Source: a virus
DNA: 51,112 bases
Virus record (IMG/VR): IMGVR_UViG_3300018080_000237
Coordinates: 1-51,112 of that record
Strand: one strand, 5' to 3'
Shown: positions 33,412 through 41,420 of the stretch, one piece after another
How positions within the stretch are numbered: position 1 is the first letter of the stretch
How the letters are laid out: every line of letters starts with the position of its first letter
Notes under the pieces: model-generated
What the model was told of the DNA's origin: nothing
Seen by the model: only the letters and a program-made list of their open reading frames with translations
The model's database searches: none
Translations under genes and position numbers: made by a program

Positions 33412-34683
33412 TTATAATGGTTTACCAATTTTTTTGGGCAGTTCTTCACCTGCTGGCTCTTCGGGTGGTTCTGTTGGAGCAATTGGCTCTTCTTCTTTAG
33501 AATAAATATATTTATCAATATTTAAAAAGTTTTTCAGCCATTTTAAAATTTGACTCATTTTAGCTCTTAATCCTTTTCCAGTTATATTAAAAATTAAATC
33601 TATATAAATTTTATTAATATAATCCAATAATTGCTCAGCTTCTTCTGTAAAATTATCTCCTTCAACATTATTAAATAAATTTCTTAAATTACTAAAGCCA
33701 TTATATCCTGTTAAATCCCCTAATTCTATAAGTCTCTTGGCTTTAATCAGCTTAGAAGAAAAAATACCATTTAATAAATCCTTTTTAAGTTTCAAAAATA
33801 CATCTCTTTCTGCAATGGTATTAAAAGACAAATCAAACTCCCTATCAAAATTTAATTTTGGGTCAACAGAAAAGTCAATTTTTTCTTTTAAAATAGGAAT
33901 ATAATCATATTCTCTTAAAACATTTATATTTTTAACTATATCTATATTTATAATTCCTTTTAAATTAAAAGGTTCTCCTTTTTTAATTATTCCTTTATTG
34001 TTTTCATACAACAACCTAATATTTTCCCATGCTACTAATACATTTTTTTCAAATGGTATAATTTTAAAAATAAAAGTAGAATCGACTTCATCTAATCTTT
34101 TTAACAATTTAAAACCAATTTTTTTATTTTCTTCATTAGTAATAACTAAGTAATAATTAAGAGGAACACTAACTAAATCTACTTCATCATATACCCCCTC
34201 TTCAATATCATTTCTTCCTAAAATACCAGTTTTATTATCATAATATGTGCCTGTAATAAAATTTTGGGCAGGTGCTTTATATCCAAGATTATTTGCATTA
34301 TATTTCTCTCCCATAAATCTTCCGCCCAAAAAAGAAGAACTCTCTGAATAATCAAAAAACTTTCTTCCTTTAAAATCTCCATTATACCATATTCCAGCAA
34401 ACTCAACTCCTTTCTTGGTGAGCCATATTCCTTGCGCTTCATATGTTCCTTCAATTAACCATTTTAAATGTTCATTTTCCCAAACTTCATTGTTTTCTAT
34501 ATCCCACAAAGCATTGTTGCTAAAAAGTCTTACAGGATTCCATTGTGTTGGTCCTTTAATATAACTAAATCCGCCTGGTTCACCTTTCATAAAATATTCA
34601 TTTTTACTTTTCTTAAAAACTCCTCCGAAAAGTGCCTCATTCTGAATATCAATTTCATTCAATTTTTTAATTGGGTCTTTCAT
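33412..34683 (-). CDS. Hypothetical tail-region protein, 423 aa
   Basis: The N-terminal 200 residues hold repeated short motifs with G-x-W/F and aromatic turns (GTYEAQGIWLTKKGVEFAGI, GDFKGRKFFDYSESSSFLGG, NFITGTYYDNKTG), like MORN-type beta-hairpin repeats. The middle is alpha/beta, and the C-terminus ends in a helix followed by an acidic Pro/Glu tail (EEEPIAPTEPPEEPAGEELP). Not recognised as a family. Its late-type promoter and place between baseplate and tape measure genes suggest a structural or assembly role. Confidence 0.78.
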   Translation of the reverse strand: MKDPIKKLNEIDIQNEALFGGVFKKSKNEYFMKGEPGGFSYIKGPTQWNPVRLFSNNALWDIENNEVWENEHLKWLIEGTYEAQGIWLTKKGVEFAGIWYNGDFKGRKFFDYSESSSFLGGRFMGEKYNANNLGYKAPAQNFITGTYYDNKTGILGRNDIEEGVYDEVDLVSVPLNYYLVITNEENKKIGFKLLKRLDEVDSTFIFKIIPFEKNVLVAWENIRLLYENNKGIIKKGEPFNLKGIINIDIVKNINVLREYDYIPILKEKIDFSVDPKLNFDREFDLSFNTIAERDVFLKLKKDLLNGIFSSKLIKAKRLIELGDLTGYNGFSNLRNLFNNVEGDNFTEEAEQLLDYINKIYIDLIFNITGKGLRAKMSQILKWLKNFLNIDKYIYSKEEEPIAPTEPPEEPAGEELPKKIGKPL

Positions 34684-34696
34684 TCTATTTATTTTT

Positions 34697-34704
34697 TATA
34701 AATA
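34697..34704 (-). promoter_or_regulatory. Putative TATTTATA promoter
   Basis: ACTATTTATAAAAAATAAA on the coding strand, 13 nt before the ATG at 34683. Confidence 0.55.
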
Positions 34705-34720
34705 GTATAATTTTTTATAG

Positions 34721-35764
34721 TTATCGAATTTTACCTTTATTCATTCTGGCTTGTTGAACAGCTTTTTCTTCAGCTTTATTTTTCTTTTCTATTTCTTCTT
34801 CGATGCGATTTATATGCCATTTTCTTGAAAAAACAGGCATTTGTTCTGCATTATCCCAAGTAATGCCTTTTCCATAATAAGTTATTAAGAATACTTCTTC
34901 TGCTACGCTATTTGCATAATTGGAAGGTAAAGATAAAAAATCATATCCAAAATCTAATTTTCTTTGAAAATCATGTGAACAAAATTCACATTGATGATTG
35001 AATATGTTTTTCACTCCTATCTTATTTTTTTCGATAAATTTGTTTAATTCAATTGCATCGTATTTAGGAATATTTTTAATAATTTTTTTGATTTTGTTTT
35101 TATCTCGGACACCATTTAATTCAGAAATTGCTGAGACTAATTTATTTGTTTCTGTAGTTTTAATTTTTGTATTTATACCTAAATCTTTATAAATAATAAA
35201 ATCTTCAGTATCTTTTTCAATATTTTCTATTTCATCTCCAAATGTTAATAGTTTTGTCTTACCACTTAATCCAGATTTTGATAAACAAAAAGCAAATTCA
35301 TTATTTTCGTCTGGCTCATCTTCATTTTCTTTAAATTCTAATTTAGAAAGATATAGCATAAATTCACCTTCTTTTTTACAGCTTGGGCATTCATAAGGAA
35401 ATGTAATAGAATCTCCATAAGCTGTTGACCTTAAAAAAATCAAAAGTGCTTGAAAATCGCTTAATAATAAATCTCTTATATTAATATCATTATCGATAAT
35501 AAGATTATTCAAAATAAGCTCTATTCCCTTCCCTGATTCCATTAATAAAGAATCGGTTAAAATATTCTCTTCAATTGCAGATAAATATCTAATTAATAAA
35601 GATTTCTTTTTGTTTGGATAAAAAGTGCCTTTAGAGGGGAGATTGATTATACTAAATCGTCTTTTTAAATCAATATTATTATTTTCTGATTTTTGAAAAT
35701 CATAAAATCCCTCTAAAAATGAATCTAAAGATTTTTTAATATCTTGAAATTTTTCTTCAAGCAT
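34721..35764 (-). CDS. T4 gp26-like baseplate protein, paralog 1
   Basis: 347 aa. INLPSKGTFYPNKKKSLLIRYLSA, ENILTDSLL, LLLSDFQALLIFLRSTAYG and a four-cysteine ribbon (CPSC at about 124 and CEFC at about 281) are the signature of the T4 baseplate (gp26-type) family. These proteins act in baseplate hub assembly. The next gene upstream encodes a paralog with the same order of motifs. Compared with it this copy has a longer C-terminus with a charged tail (EEEIEKKNKAEEKAVQQARM). It starts 5 bp after the paralog stop, so the pair is co-translated. Confidence 0.85.
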   Translation of the reverse strand: MLEEKFQDIKKSLDSFLEGFYDFQKSENNNIDLKRRFSIINLPSKGTFYPNKKKSLLIRYLSAIEENILTDSLLMESGKGIELILNNLIIDNDINIRDLLLSDFQALLIFLRSTAYGDSITFPYECPSCKKEGEFMLYLSKLEFKENEDEPDENNEFAFCLSKSGLSGKTKLLTFGDEIENIEKDTEDFIIYKDLGINTKIKTTETNKLVSAISELNGVRDKNKIKKIIKNIPKYDAIELNKFIEKNKIGVKNIFNHQCEFCSHDFQRKLDFGYDFLSLPSNYANSVAEEVFLITYYGKGITWDNAEQMPVFSRKWHINRIEEEIEKKNKAEEKAVQQARMNKGKIR

Positions 35765-35769
35765 CGAAA

Positions 35770-36606
35770 TTAAAGTTCAGCATCTGGATAGAAAAGCCTA
35801 TAATTTAATGGTACATCAGCATCAAAAACATGACCACAATTGTCACAAGTAAAAGCATAATTAAAGTCTACACCAGGAGAAATTAATCTTACATATTCTC
35901 TAAATGCTATAGAATCTTTCATAGGCATTGCCTCAACCAATTTTCCAATATAAATTTTATCCCTATTGCCCTTCACAGCCATAATTTGAATTTTATATCT
36001 CTCTGTAATAATTCTTGAAACTTTATAGGTGCTTTTTTTACCCTTTGTGCCTGTTGTGGAAAATTTCGATAAGTAATTCTCATCTTTACCATTTAATAAT
36101 CTGAATTTAATTGGAATCTTCATAACAGGCAAATCAAAATCATATTCTAAATTTTCATCTGGCTCAGTGTCAGGGAATTTTAATTGTAGTTTATCTAAAT
36201 CAACATCTGGCGAAAATTCTTCATCACATGATGGACATGTCATTGAACCTGGTTGATATATATTTCCTAAACCAGTTTTTCTTAAATGAAGCAAGACTGC
36301 ATTTCTATCTCCAATTAACATATCATCTGGACGAAGTGTTGGGTCAATAATTGCAACCTGAAGAAGTGCATCTAAAACTTTTCCAGACCTTAAAAGTTCT
36401 GGTGAAAAAAGTATATTATCTTCATTTGCTGTCAAATATTTAACTTCTACAGCTTGTTGTTTATTCGGGTAAAAAATACCCTTAGATGGTAATTCTACTT
36501 GTTCAGTAGGCACCTCAAATTCTCTATCAATAAACTCTTCAGGAACTTCATCTTTAGCTGTTTTATCTGTGTTTCCTATAACAACTTTACTTTCTTTTTC
36601 AGTCAT
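35770..36606 (-). CDS. T4 gp26-like baseplate protein, paralog 2
   Basis: 278 aa. VELPSKGIFYPNKQQAVEVKYL, ANEDNILFSPELLRSGKVLD, DMLIGDRNAVLLHLRKTGLG and cysteines CPSC and CDNC mark the same baseplate family as the downstream gene. The central segment FRLLNGKDENYLSKF is typical of this family. It is closer to the usual family length than its neighbour. A TATTTATA element is located farther upstream than normal (55 nt). The duplication suggests a heteromeric or sequential role in baseplate assembly. Confidence 0.87.
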   Translation of the reverse strand: MTEKESKVVIGNTDKTAKDEVPEEFIDREFEVPTEQVELPSKGIFYPNKQQAVEVKYLTANEDNILFSPELLRSGKVLDALLQVAIIDPTLRPDDMLIGDRNAVLLHLRKTGLGNIYQPGSMTCPSCDEEFSPDVDLDKLQLKFPDTEPDENLEYDFDLPVMKIPIKFRLLNGKDENYLSKFSTTGTKGKKSTYKVSRIITERYKIQIMAVKGNRDKIYIGKLVEAMPMKDSIAFREYVRLISPGVDFNYAFTCDNCGHVFDADVPLNYRLFYPDAEL

Positions 36607-36661
36607 AATATTTAATGTTTAAGTTTAATAATTTAAAATCAATAATTTAAACTATTGTACT

Positions 36662-36669
36662 TATAAATA
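36662..36669 (-). promoter_or_regulatory. Putative TATTTATA promoter, distant
   Basis: CTTATATTTATAAGTAC on the coding strand, 55 nt before the gp26-like paralog 2 ATG. The sequence is palindromic (CTTATATTTATAAG), and spacing is unlike the other copies, so confidence is lower. Confidence 0.35.
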
Positions 36670-36732
36670 TAAGCTATTAAAAAAATAAAATAAATAGAAA
36701 AAAATTTTTTATTTTCCAATTCTTTATGAAAA

Positions 36733-37293
36733 TTAAACAACTTCAGGAGGAAGAGGAGATTCTAATCTTTCTGGCGTTTCTTCTTCTGGGGTTTTTTTTT
36801 CTAAATCTTCTGTGGCTTTGTCTTCTAATTCTTGTTGTTCAATGGATTTTTCTAAACCTTTAGAAACATCTTTAACTTGTTCTATTCTATCTTCGGTGTT
36901 TTTAACTTGAGCAACTTTAAATGCTCGCATTCTTGCATCTAAATCGGGGTCTCCTTGTTGTTGAATAGCAAGAGCCCTTTTTTCTCCTGTTAACATATCT
37001 TCAAGAGGAGCAAGAATTTTTTTATCTACAACATCTTTTTGTTTTATTAAATTTTGCATTTCTTCATTTTCTGCTTCTGAAAAAAAATGCTTTTCTAAAA
37101 TTTCACGAATAATATATCTTATGTTTTGCTCAGTCACTTTCTTTTTTTTCTTTTTAGGTAATTTTTTTGCTTTTACTTTAGTCCATGCAGGTTCCCATAT
37201 CCATTTCCACTTTTCTGGTGTTTCTGCTTCGCTGCCATATTGATTACGTTTTGCATATATAAATTTTAATTGTTGCTGGCTTTTTGCGGGCAT
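36733..37293 (-). CDS. Hypothetical virion-assembly protein (MPAKS-type), 186 aa
   Basis: The start is placed at 37293 (MPAKSQQQLKFIYAKRNQYG) rather than the upstream ATG at 37362. The extra residues would be low-complexity AT translation and would cover the TATTTATA element at 37311-37318. The N-terminal MPAKSxxQ motif is common on small phage proteins. It is followed by a poly-Lys tract (KKLPKKKKKK), a helix VTEQNIRYIIREILEKHFF and a long Glu-rich coiled-coil C-terminus. An internal scaffold or head-core role is conceivable; no function can be assigned. Confidence 0.75.
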   Translation of the reverse strand: MPAKSQQQLKFIYAKRNQYGSEAETPEKWKWIWEPAWTKVKAKKLPKKKKKKVTEQNIRYIIREILEKHFFSEAENEEMQNLIKQKDVVDKKILAPLEDMLTGEKRALAIQQQGDPDLDARMRAFKVAQVKNTEDRIEQVKDVSKGLEKSIEQQELEDKATEDLEKKTPEEETPERLESPLPPEVV

Positions 37294-37310
37294 TTTTTTA
37301 TTTATTTTCT

Positions 37311-37318
37311 TATAAATA
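37311..37318 (-). promoter_or_regulatory. Putative TATTTATA promoter, minus direction
   Basis: TATATTTATAAGAAAATAAA on the coding strand, 17 nt before the start chosen at 37293. It supports that start over 37362. Confidence 0.5.
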
Positions 37319-37384
37319 TATAATAAAAATATTAAATTTTTATTTTTTTTTCTCAAAAACATTCAGTTTAAAAAAAAACAAAAA

Positions 37385-37392
37385 TATTTATA
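37385..37392 (+). promoter_or_regulatory. Putative TATTTATA promoter, plus direction
   Basis: AAAATATTTATATACACAC on the plus strand, 29 nt before the ATG at 37422. With the minus copy at 37311-37318 it forms a divergent pair about 65 bp apart. Confidence 0.45.
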
Positions 37393-37421
37393 TACACACT
37401 ATTAACCTATAAAACAAAGGT

Positions 37422-38033
37422 ATGGAAAAACAACTGTTAGAATTAGGCCCTGTTTTGGGAGTCTGGGGTACATTAGCAATAATTGTGATATATTTAACTT
37501 ATAGTATAGTCAAAGATATTATACGAAACAAAAGAGAAAAAATTAAAAACATTGCTATTGATAAATCTCAAGCCGCTATTTTCAAACACCTAAACGAAAC
37601 GTCCAAAATAAATACAGAAATCCTAAGATATTTAAAAATTGCTACAAAACAATATTCAGAAGAAATAACAGAAAAGCAATTAGATATTATTATAGATAGA
37701 ATTTATAATAATACAAAATATAAGGTTTTTGAGTATGCGATGACAGTTAAAAAGCATAATAAAGTTCACGAAAATGAAAAGGAAGTGAAAGCAAAACTTC
37801 GTGCTTATATTGAAAATATATATATATCAGACTATCTTGCCTTAAGTGAATTTAAATTTAAAGGGAATGAATTAAGCACATTTTTAAAAGAAGAAACAAA
37901 AGATGCAATTACAGAAGAAGTAATTAAAATTGTGTTTAAATATGAATTTTATGAATCACACAAAGTATTAATGAGTTATTTAACAAATTTTTTTGATAGA
38001 GCTAAAAATACATTATTAGCAGAAATATCTTAA
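37422..38033 (+). CDS. Membrane-anchored hypothetical protein on the opposite strand
   Basis: 203 aa. One N-terminal transmembrane helix at about residues 12-30 (VWGTLAIIVIYLTYSIV) is followed by a basic stop-transfer segment (RNKREKIKN) and a long helical cytoplasmic domain rich in Lys, Glu and Ile. This is one of two plus-strand genes; it lies convergent to the polymerase C-terminal gene with 8 bp between stops, and no terminator hairpin is obvious there. Opposite orientation and own promoter suggest an accessory (moron-like) gene, for example an envelope protein acting on the host or on superinfecting phage. This is inference; no family is recognised. Confidence 0.78.
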   Translation: MEKQLLELGPVLGVWGTLAIIVIYLTYSIVKDIIRNKREKIKNIAIDKSQAAIFKHLNETSKINTEILRYLKIATKQYSEEITEKQLDIIIDRIYNNTKYKVFEYAMTVKKHNKVHENEKEVKAKLRAYIENIYISDYLALSEFKFKGNELSTFLKEETKDAITEEVIKIVFKYEFYESHKVLMSYLTNFFDRAKNTLLAEIS

Positions 38034-38041
38034 TGAAAATA

Positions 38042-40327
38042 TTAATCATCCCATAAATTATTTTTAACTTTTTGAAATTTAGCATTACTTTTAAAGTTAA
38101 TGAACCCTTTTTTATTTCTAACAAATTCCGATATATAAACACCACCTTTTTCTAATTGAGAGTAAATTTTATTATGCATTTTATCAAAGGCTCTCAACGT
38201 TGTTGTACTAATACCGTCTCCGACTCTCATTTGTAAATATTTTTTCCCTTTCACAGAATCTAATTCTTTAAATGTTTCAACAACAAAAAAATAATAATCA
38301 TTTTCAGAAAAATTTATAATGCTTTCAATAACTCTACCCGCTCTTTCTCTTAATTGATTCTTAATGTTTGCCATTTTTTCTATTTTTTCTAAATCAAAAT
38401 TGCATACTTCTATAAATTCTTTTTTCTTTTGCAATTCAGGTGTCTCTTCATATTTCGAATTTTGTAATTGTGATTCAAAACCTGAGGAACTTAGATTAAA
38501 CAATGCTATCTGATTTTCAGCAACTTTTTTTCTCTTTCTTGTTTTTAAATCAATTAGATGGTCTCTCGATTTAGACCAATCATCAAAAACACCAGCCTTA
38601 ACTGCTGCTCCAAATGAAGTCTTATTAAATTTAGAAAATTTTAAACTAAAAAATTCTGCCATACTAATTGTATCTAATGTTTTTTCATTTTCTTTAAGCA
38701 ATTGCATTAATTCTTTATAAGCTATATCTCCCATACCAGTAATGCCTGAAAATCCCATTGAAATTTCTTTGTCCCCAGTCATTGTCCATTTCCATCCAGA
38801 TTTTCTTGATGGAGTTTTTATTTTAATGCCTCTAGACATTGCGGCAGCAATCGTAGAAGCAAGCCATCTTTTTTGTTCTTCCTTTTTGCTTCCTTTTGGA
38901 TAGTTTAATAAGCATGCATAAAATTCAGTAGGATAATAATGTTTAAGATATAAAGTTTGCATTGCTAAATATGTGTAACTCAAACTGTGACTACGATTGA
39001 ACGAATATCCCAAATATTTATTAAGCCAGTTTTTTATTTTATCAATTTCTCCTTTTTTATAACCATTTTTTTCTGCTCCATCTAAAAATTGATTCCAATA
39101 TTTTTGAAAATTTTTATACTTATCGCCATTTAATTCTTTCTCGGTTAATTCTTCTCCTTTGGCTTGTTTTTTAAGCAAATCTCCTGCAATATCCATATAT
39201 CTTCTTAACATATCCCCATCGCCAAGCGACATTCCCGCAATTTGATTTGCAATAAACATAATTTGTTCTTGGAAAATTAATACCCCATTGGTTCTTCCTA
39301 ATATTGGCTGTAAAGCTGGATGAATATATTCTATTTTATCTGGATTAAATTTATTTTTAATATACTCTTCATGGGCACCTATTCCCATAGGGCCTGGACG
39401 GTATAAAGCAGCAGCTGCAACTGCCTCTTCAAAATTTTCTACTTGCATACCTCTAATTAAAGCATTCATCCCAGAGCTCTCAAATTGAAATATACCATTA
39501 TTTAAACCTAACCTTAATTCGGTATATAAATTAATATCAGTTATATCAACATAATCAATTTTATCTTGTATATCTATTCCTTTTGTTTCTTTAATAAGAT
39601 TTATCGTGTCTCTAATCACATTCAAAGTATCTAATTTTAACATATCTAATTTTAATATGCCTAATTTTGATAAATCTTTACCGCTTTTATCAGCTTCTTG
39701 AAATGCAGTAACAACAGTTTTTTTTGAAGCAATTATATTAGTTGGAATATATTCCCAAGACGGGCCTGGAGTAATAACAACTCCTGCTGCATGTTGTCCT
39801 ACTCCTCGAATTTGTCCTTGTAGTTTTAATGTTTGTTGTAAAATTTCTTTATTTTCAGGATTTTTTAACCAAGATTTAACTACAGGGCTACAATTTTTAT
39901 CGTTTGGCCACTCATCAAACCACCAATTTAATCTATAATCTACTTTTAACCAATTTGGCATTTCTTCTGTAACTCTAAACACATCAGAGTCATATCCTGT
40001 TTCTTCTGGACCACGATGAGCTCTGACGACATCTTTCAAACATGCTTTTTCATTAAATGTTAAAAAAGTTGCAACAGGCAAAACTCTTTCTTTGCCATAT
40101 TTGTTAATTAAAAATTCATTTGTGATATTATCCGTATTAGATTGGTAATCTATGTCGATATCAGGGGACGAATTGTGTATTAATATGCTAAAATTCAGCA
40201 AATTATCACACTCATCTAAATCTTTACTTGATGAAAAAAATAAATTATCTTTATCAAATGATAAATCATAAACCTTTTTTCCATTATATTTTATTTTTTT
40301 TATTTGTTTTATTTTAGAAATTTTCAT
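38042..40327 (-). CDS. dnaE: DNA polymerase III alpha (DnaE-like), C-terminal half with split-intein C part
   Basis: 761 aa: 52 residues of C-intein, then a 709-aa polymerase half starting SSPDIDIDYQS. Catalytic aspartates are in PDIDIDY and in KLDMLKLDTLNVI. Other alpha-subunit motifs are YRPGPMGIGAHEEYIKNK, GVLIFQEQIM, FNRSHSLSYTYLAMQTLYLK and the helix-hairpin-helix GFSGITGMGDIAY; a C-terminal OB-like region follows. Joined to the 460 residues of the N-terminal gene it gives a polymerase of about 1169 aa, the normal DnaE length. The ATG follows the endonuclease stop directly (TAA then ATG), so it is translated with that gene. Function requires protein trans-splicing. Confidence 0.95.
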   Translation of the reverse strand: MKISKIKQIKKIKYNGKKVYDLSFDKDNLFFSSSKDLDECDNLLNFSILIHNSSPDIDIDYQSNTDNITNEFLINKYGKERVLPVATFLTFNEKACLKDVVRAHRGPEETGYDSDVFRVTEEMPNWLKVDYRLNWWFDEWPNDKNCSPVVKSWLKNPENKEILQQTLKLQGQIRGVGQHAAGVVITPGPSWEYIPTNIIASKKTVVTAFQEADKSGKDLSKLGILKLDMLKLDTLNVIRDTINLIKETKGIDIQDKIDYVDITDINLYTELRLGLNNGIFQFESSGMNALIRGMQVENFEEAVAAAALYRPGPMGIGAHEEYIKNKFNPDKIEYIHPALQPILGRTNGVLIFQEQIMFIANQIAGMSLGDGDMLRRYMDIAGDLLKKQAKGEELTEKELNGDKYKNFQKYWNQFLDGAEKNGYKKGEIDKIKNWLNKYLGYSFNRSHSLSYTYLAMQTLYLKHYYPTEFYACLLNYPKGSKKEEQKRWLASTIAAAMSRGIKIKTPSRKSGWKWTMTGDKEISMGFSGITGMGDIAYKELMQLLKENEKTLDTISMAEFFSLKFSKFNKTSFGAAVKAGVFDDWSKSRDHLIDLKTRKRKKVAENQIALFNLSSSGFESQLQNSKYEETPELQKKKEFIEVCNFDLEKIEKMANIKNQLRERAGRVIESIINFSENDYYFFVVETFKELDSVKGKKYLQMRVGDGISTTTLRAFDKMHNKIYSQLEKGGVYISEFVRNKKGFINFKSNAKFQKVKNNLWDD
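40172..40327 (-). other. Split intein, C-terminal fragment
   Basis: 52 residues at the start of the C-terminal polymerase gene. Block F is VYDLSFDKDNLFFSS and block G is NFSILIHN with Ser as +1 residue. The Asn codon is 40172-40174. All C-terminal splicing residues (His-Asn and Ser+1) are present. It matches the N-fragment at 41424-41705 in position within the polymerase. Confidence 0.93.
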
Positions 40328-41377
40328 TTATTTTATTTGATTTTTTAAAAACATTAAAATATTATCCTTATTGCTATTCCAATCAGTTTCCCAAATTTCA
40401 AAAAACATACAATTTAAAATATTGATTACTTCATTTTTTCTTTTTAAATCATCTTTCCAAACTTCTGATGCTAATTGATGTCTTATTTGATGATAATAAT
40501 CATAATTATAAATTTCAGGGTTACAATGCCAATAATCTCCCATAATTTCTATAACTATATTGTATTGTTCATTATAAAAATCAAGCATATAAAATTTACG
40601 TTTATTTATAATTAAAACCTTTTGACCAAATTTTGAATTTACATGATATGAGTTTGTGAAACCAATTTTTTCGATTTCTGAAATTATTATTTTTTCTAAA
40701 TTAGAACTTCCTTTATAAACATGATGGTTTCTTTTCTTTGCATTATCAATTTGCCATTTTTCATCTTTAAAAAAATTATCTATTCCATATAAAGTTTTCA
40801 TTGTAATAGTAACAGAAGAATAATGACAACCTCGCTCAAGAAACCAATTAACTCCATATCTCTCATTTATAGTATTTGAAATTTTATTTTTAATTTTTTT
40901 AGATTGAATTGGAGCTGTTAATCCAGTTGTTCCCAAACCTTCATTTAAACTTTTCTCAAATTTTTTTCTATATTCCTTTGTAGTGTAATACATAGATTTA
41001 TAATCTTTTTCATCAATTAAATACCCTAATTCCCAGAATTTCTTCCCAGTTCTGTTTGGATGAAGACTTATTTTTTCAATTCTATTATAATATGGATTTT
41101 TATATTCTATAAAACAATTAGTTGGTGAATATTCAACACCATTAGATTTAATATATAATCTTAAATCATCATTTCTTAAATCTAATCTTGGACGCAAATA
41201 TATATCATCAATTAAACCAATATATTTTTCTTTAAAATATAATTTTTTACCTTTTAAAAATCTATAAGAAACATATAAATCTGACTTATAAGGCCAATCC
41301 TTTTTTTCTTCTTCCGTTGCTTTTGGAAAATTAAAAATTTCTCTTAACTTTTTTTGTATTTCTTCTTTTGATTTCAT
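40328..41377 (-). CDS. Vsr-like endonuclease lodged in the broken polymerase gene
   Basis: 349 aa. The N-terminal 220 residues contain DNA-recognition-type sequence (KSLNEGLGTTGLTAPIQSKK; NTINERYGVNWFLERG). The C-terminal 130 residues are a Vsr/EDxHD-type nuclease: YMLDFYNEQYNIVIEIMGDY followed by WHCNPEIYN, then VWKDDLKRKNEVINI and FFEIWETDW. Endonuclease genes of this kind between the two halves of split-intein genes have been described as fractured genes (Dassa et al. 2009, from memory). It would cut intein-less polymerase alleles and spread the whole arrangement. A TATTTATA element is 25 nt upstream. Confidence 0.87.
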   Translation of the reverse strand: MKSKEEIQKKLREIFNFPKATEEEKKDWPYKSDLYVSYRFLKGKKLYFKEKYIGLIDDIYLRPRLDLRNDDLRLYIKSNGVEYSPTNCFIEYKNPYYNRIEKISLHPNRTGKKFWELGYLIDEKDYKSMYYTTKEYRKKFEKSLNEGLGTTGLTAPIQSKKIKNKISNTINERYGVNWFLERGCHYSSVTITMKTLYGIDNFFKDEKWQIDNAKKRNHHVYKGSSNLEKIIISEIEKIGFTNSYHVNSKFGQKVLIINKRKFYMLDFYNEQYNIVIEIMGDYWHCNPEIYNYDYYHQIRHQLASEVWKDDLKRKNEVINILNCMFFEIWETDWNSNKDNILMFLKNQIK

Positions 41378-41402
41378 AAAAAAATTTAATTTAGTCTTTA
41401 TC

Positions 41403-41410
41403 TATAAATA
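41403..41410 (-). promoter_or_regulatory. Putative TATTTATA promoter of endonuclease and polymerase C half
   Basis: CTATATTTATAGATAAAG on the coding strand in the 43-bp gap between the N half of the polymerase and the endonuclease gene. It would let the endonuclease and the C half be transcribed apart from the N half. Confidence 0.45.
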
Positions 41411-41420
41411 TAGAAAAAAA

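Noticed and set aside
37294-37362. Upstream start for the MPAKS-type gene
   Set aside because: The added residues are AT-driven low complexity and would overlap the TATTTATA element; MPAKS is a common natural start.
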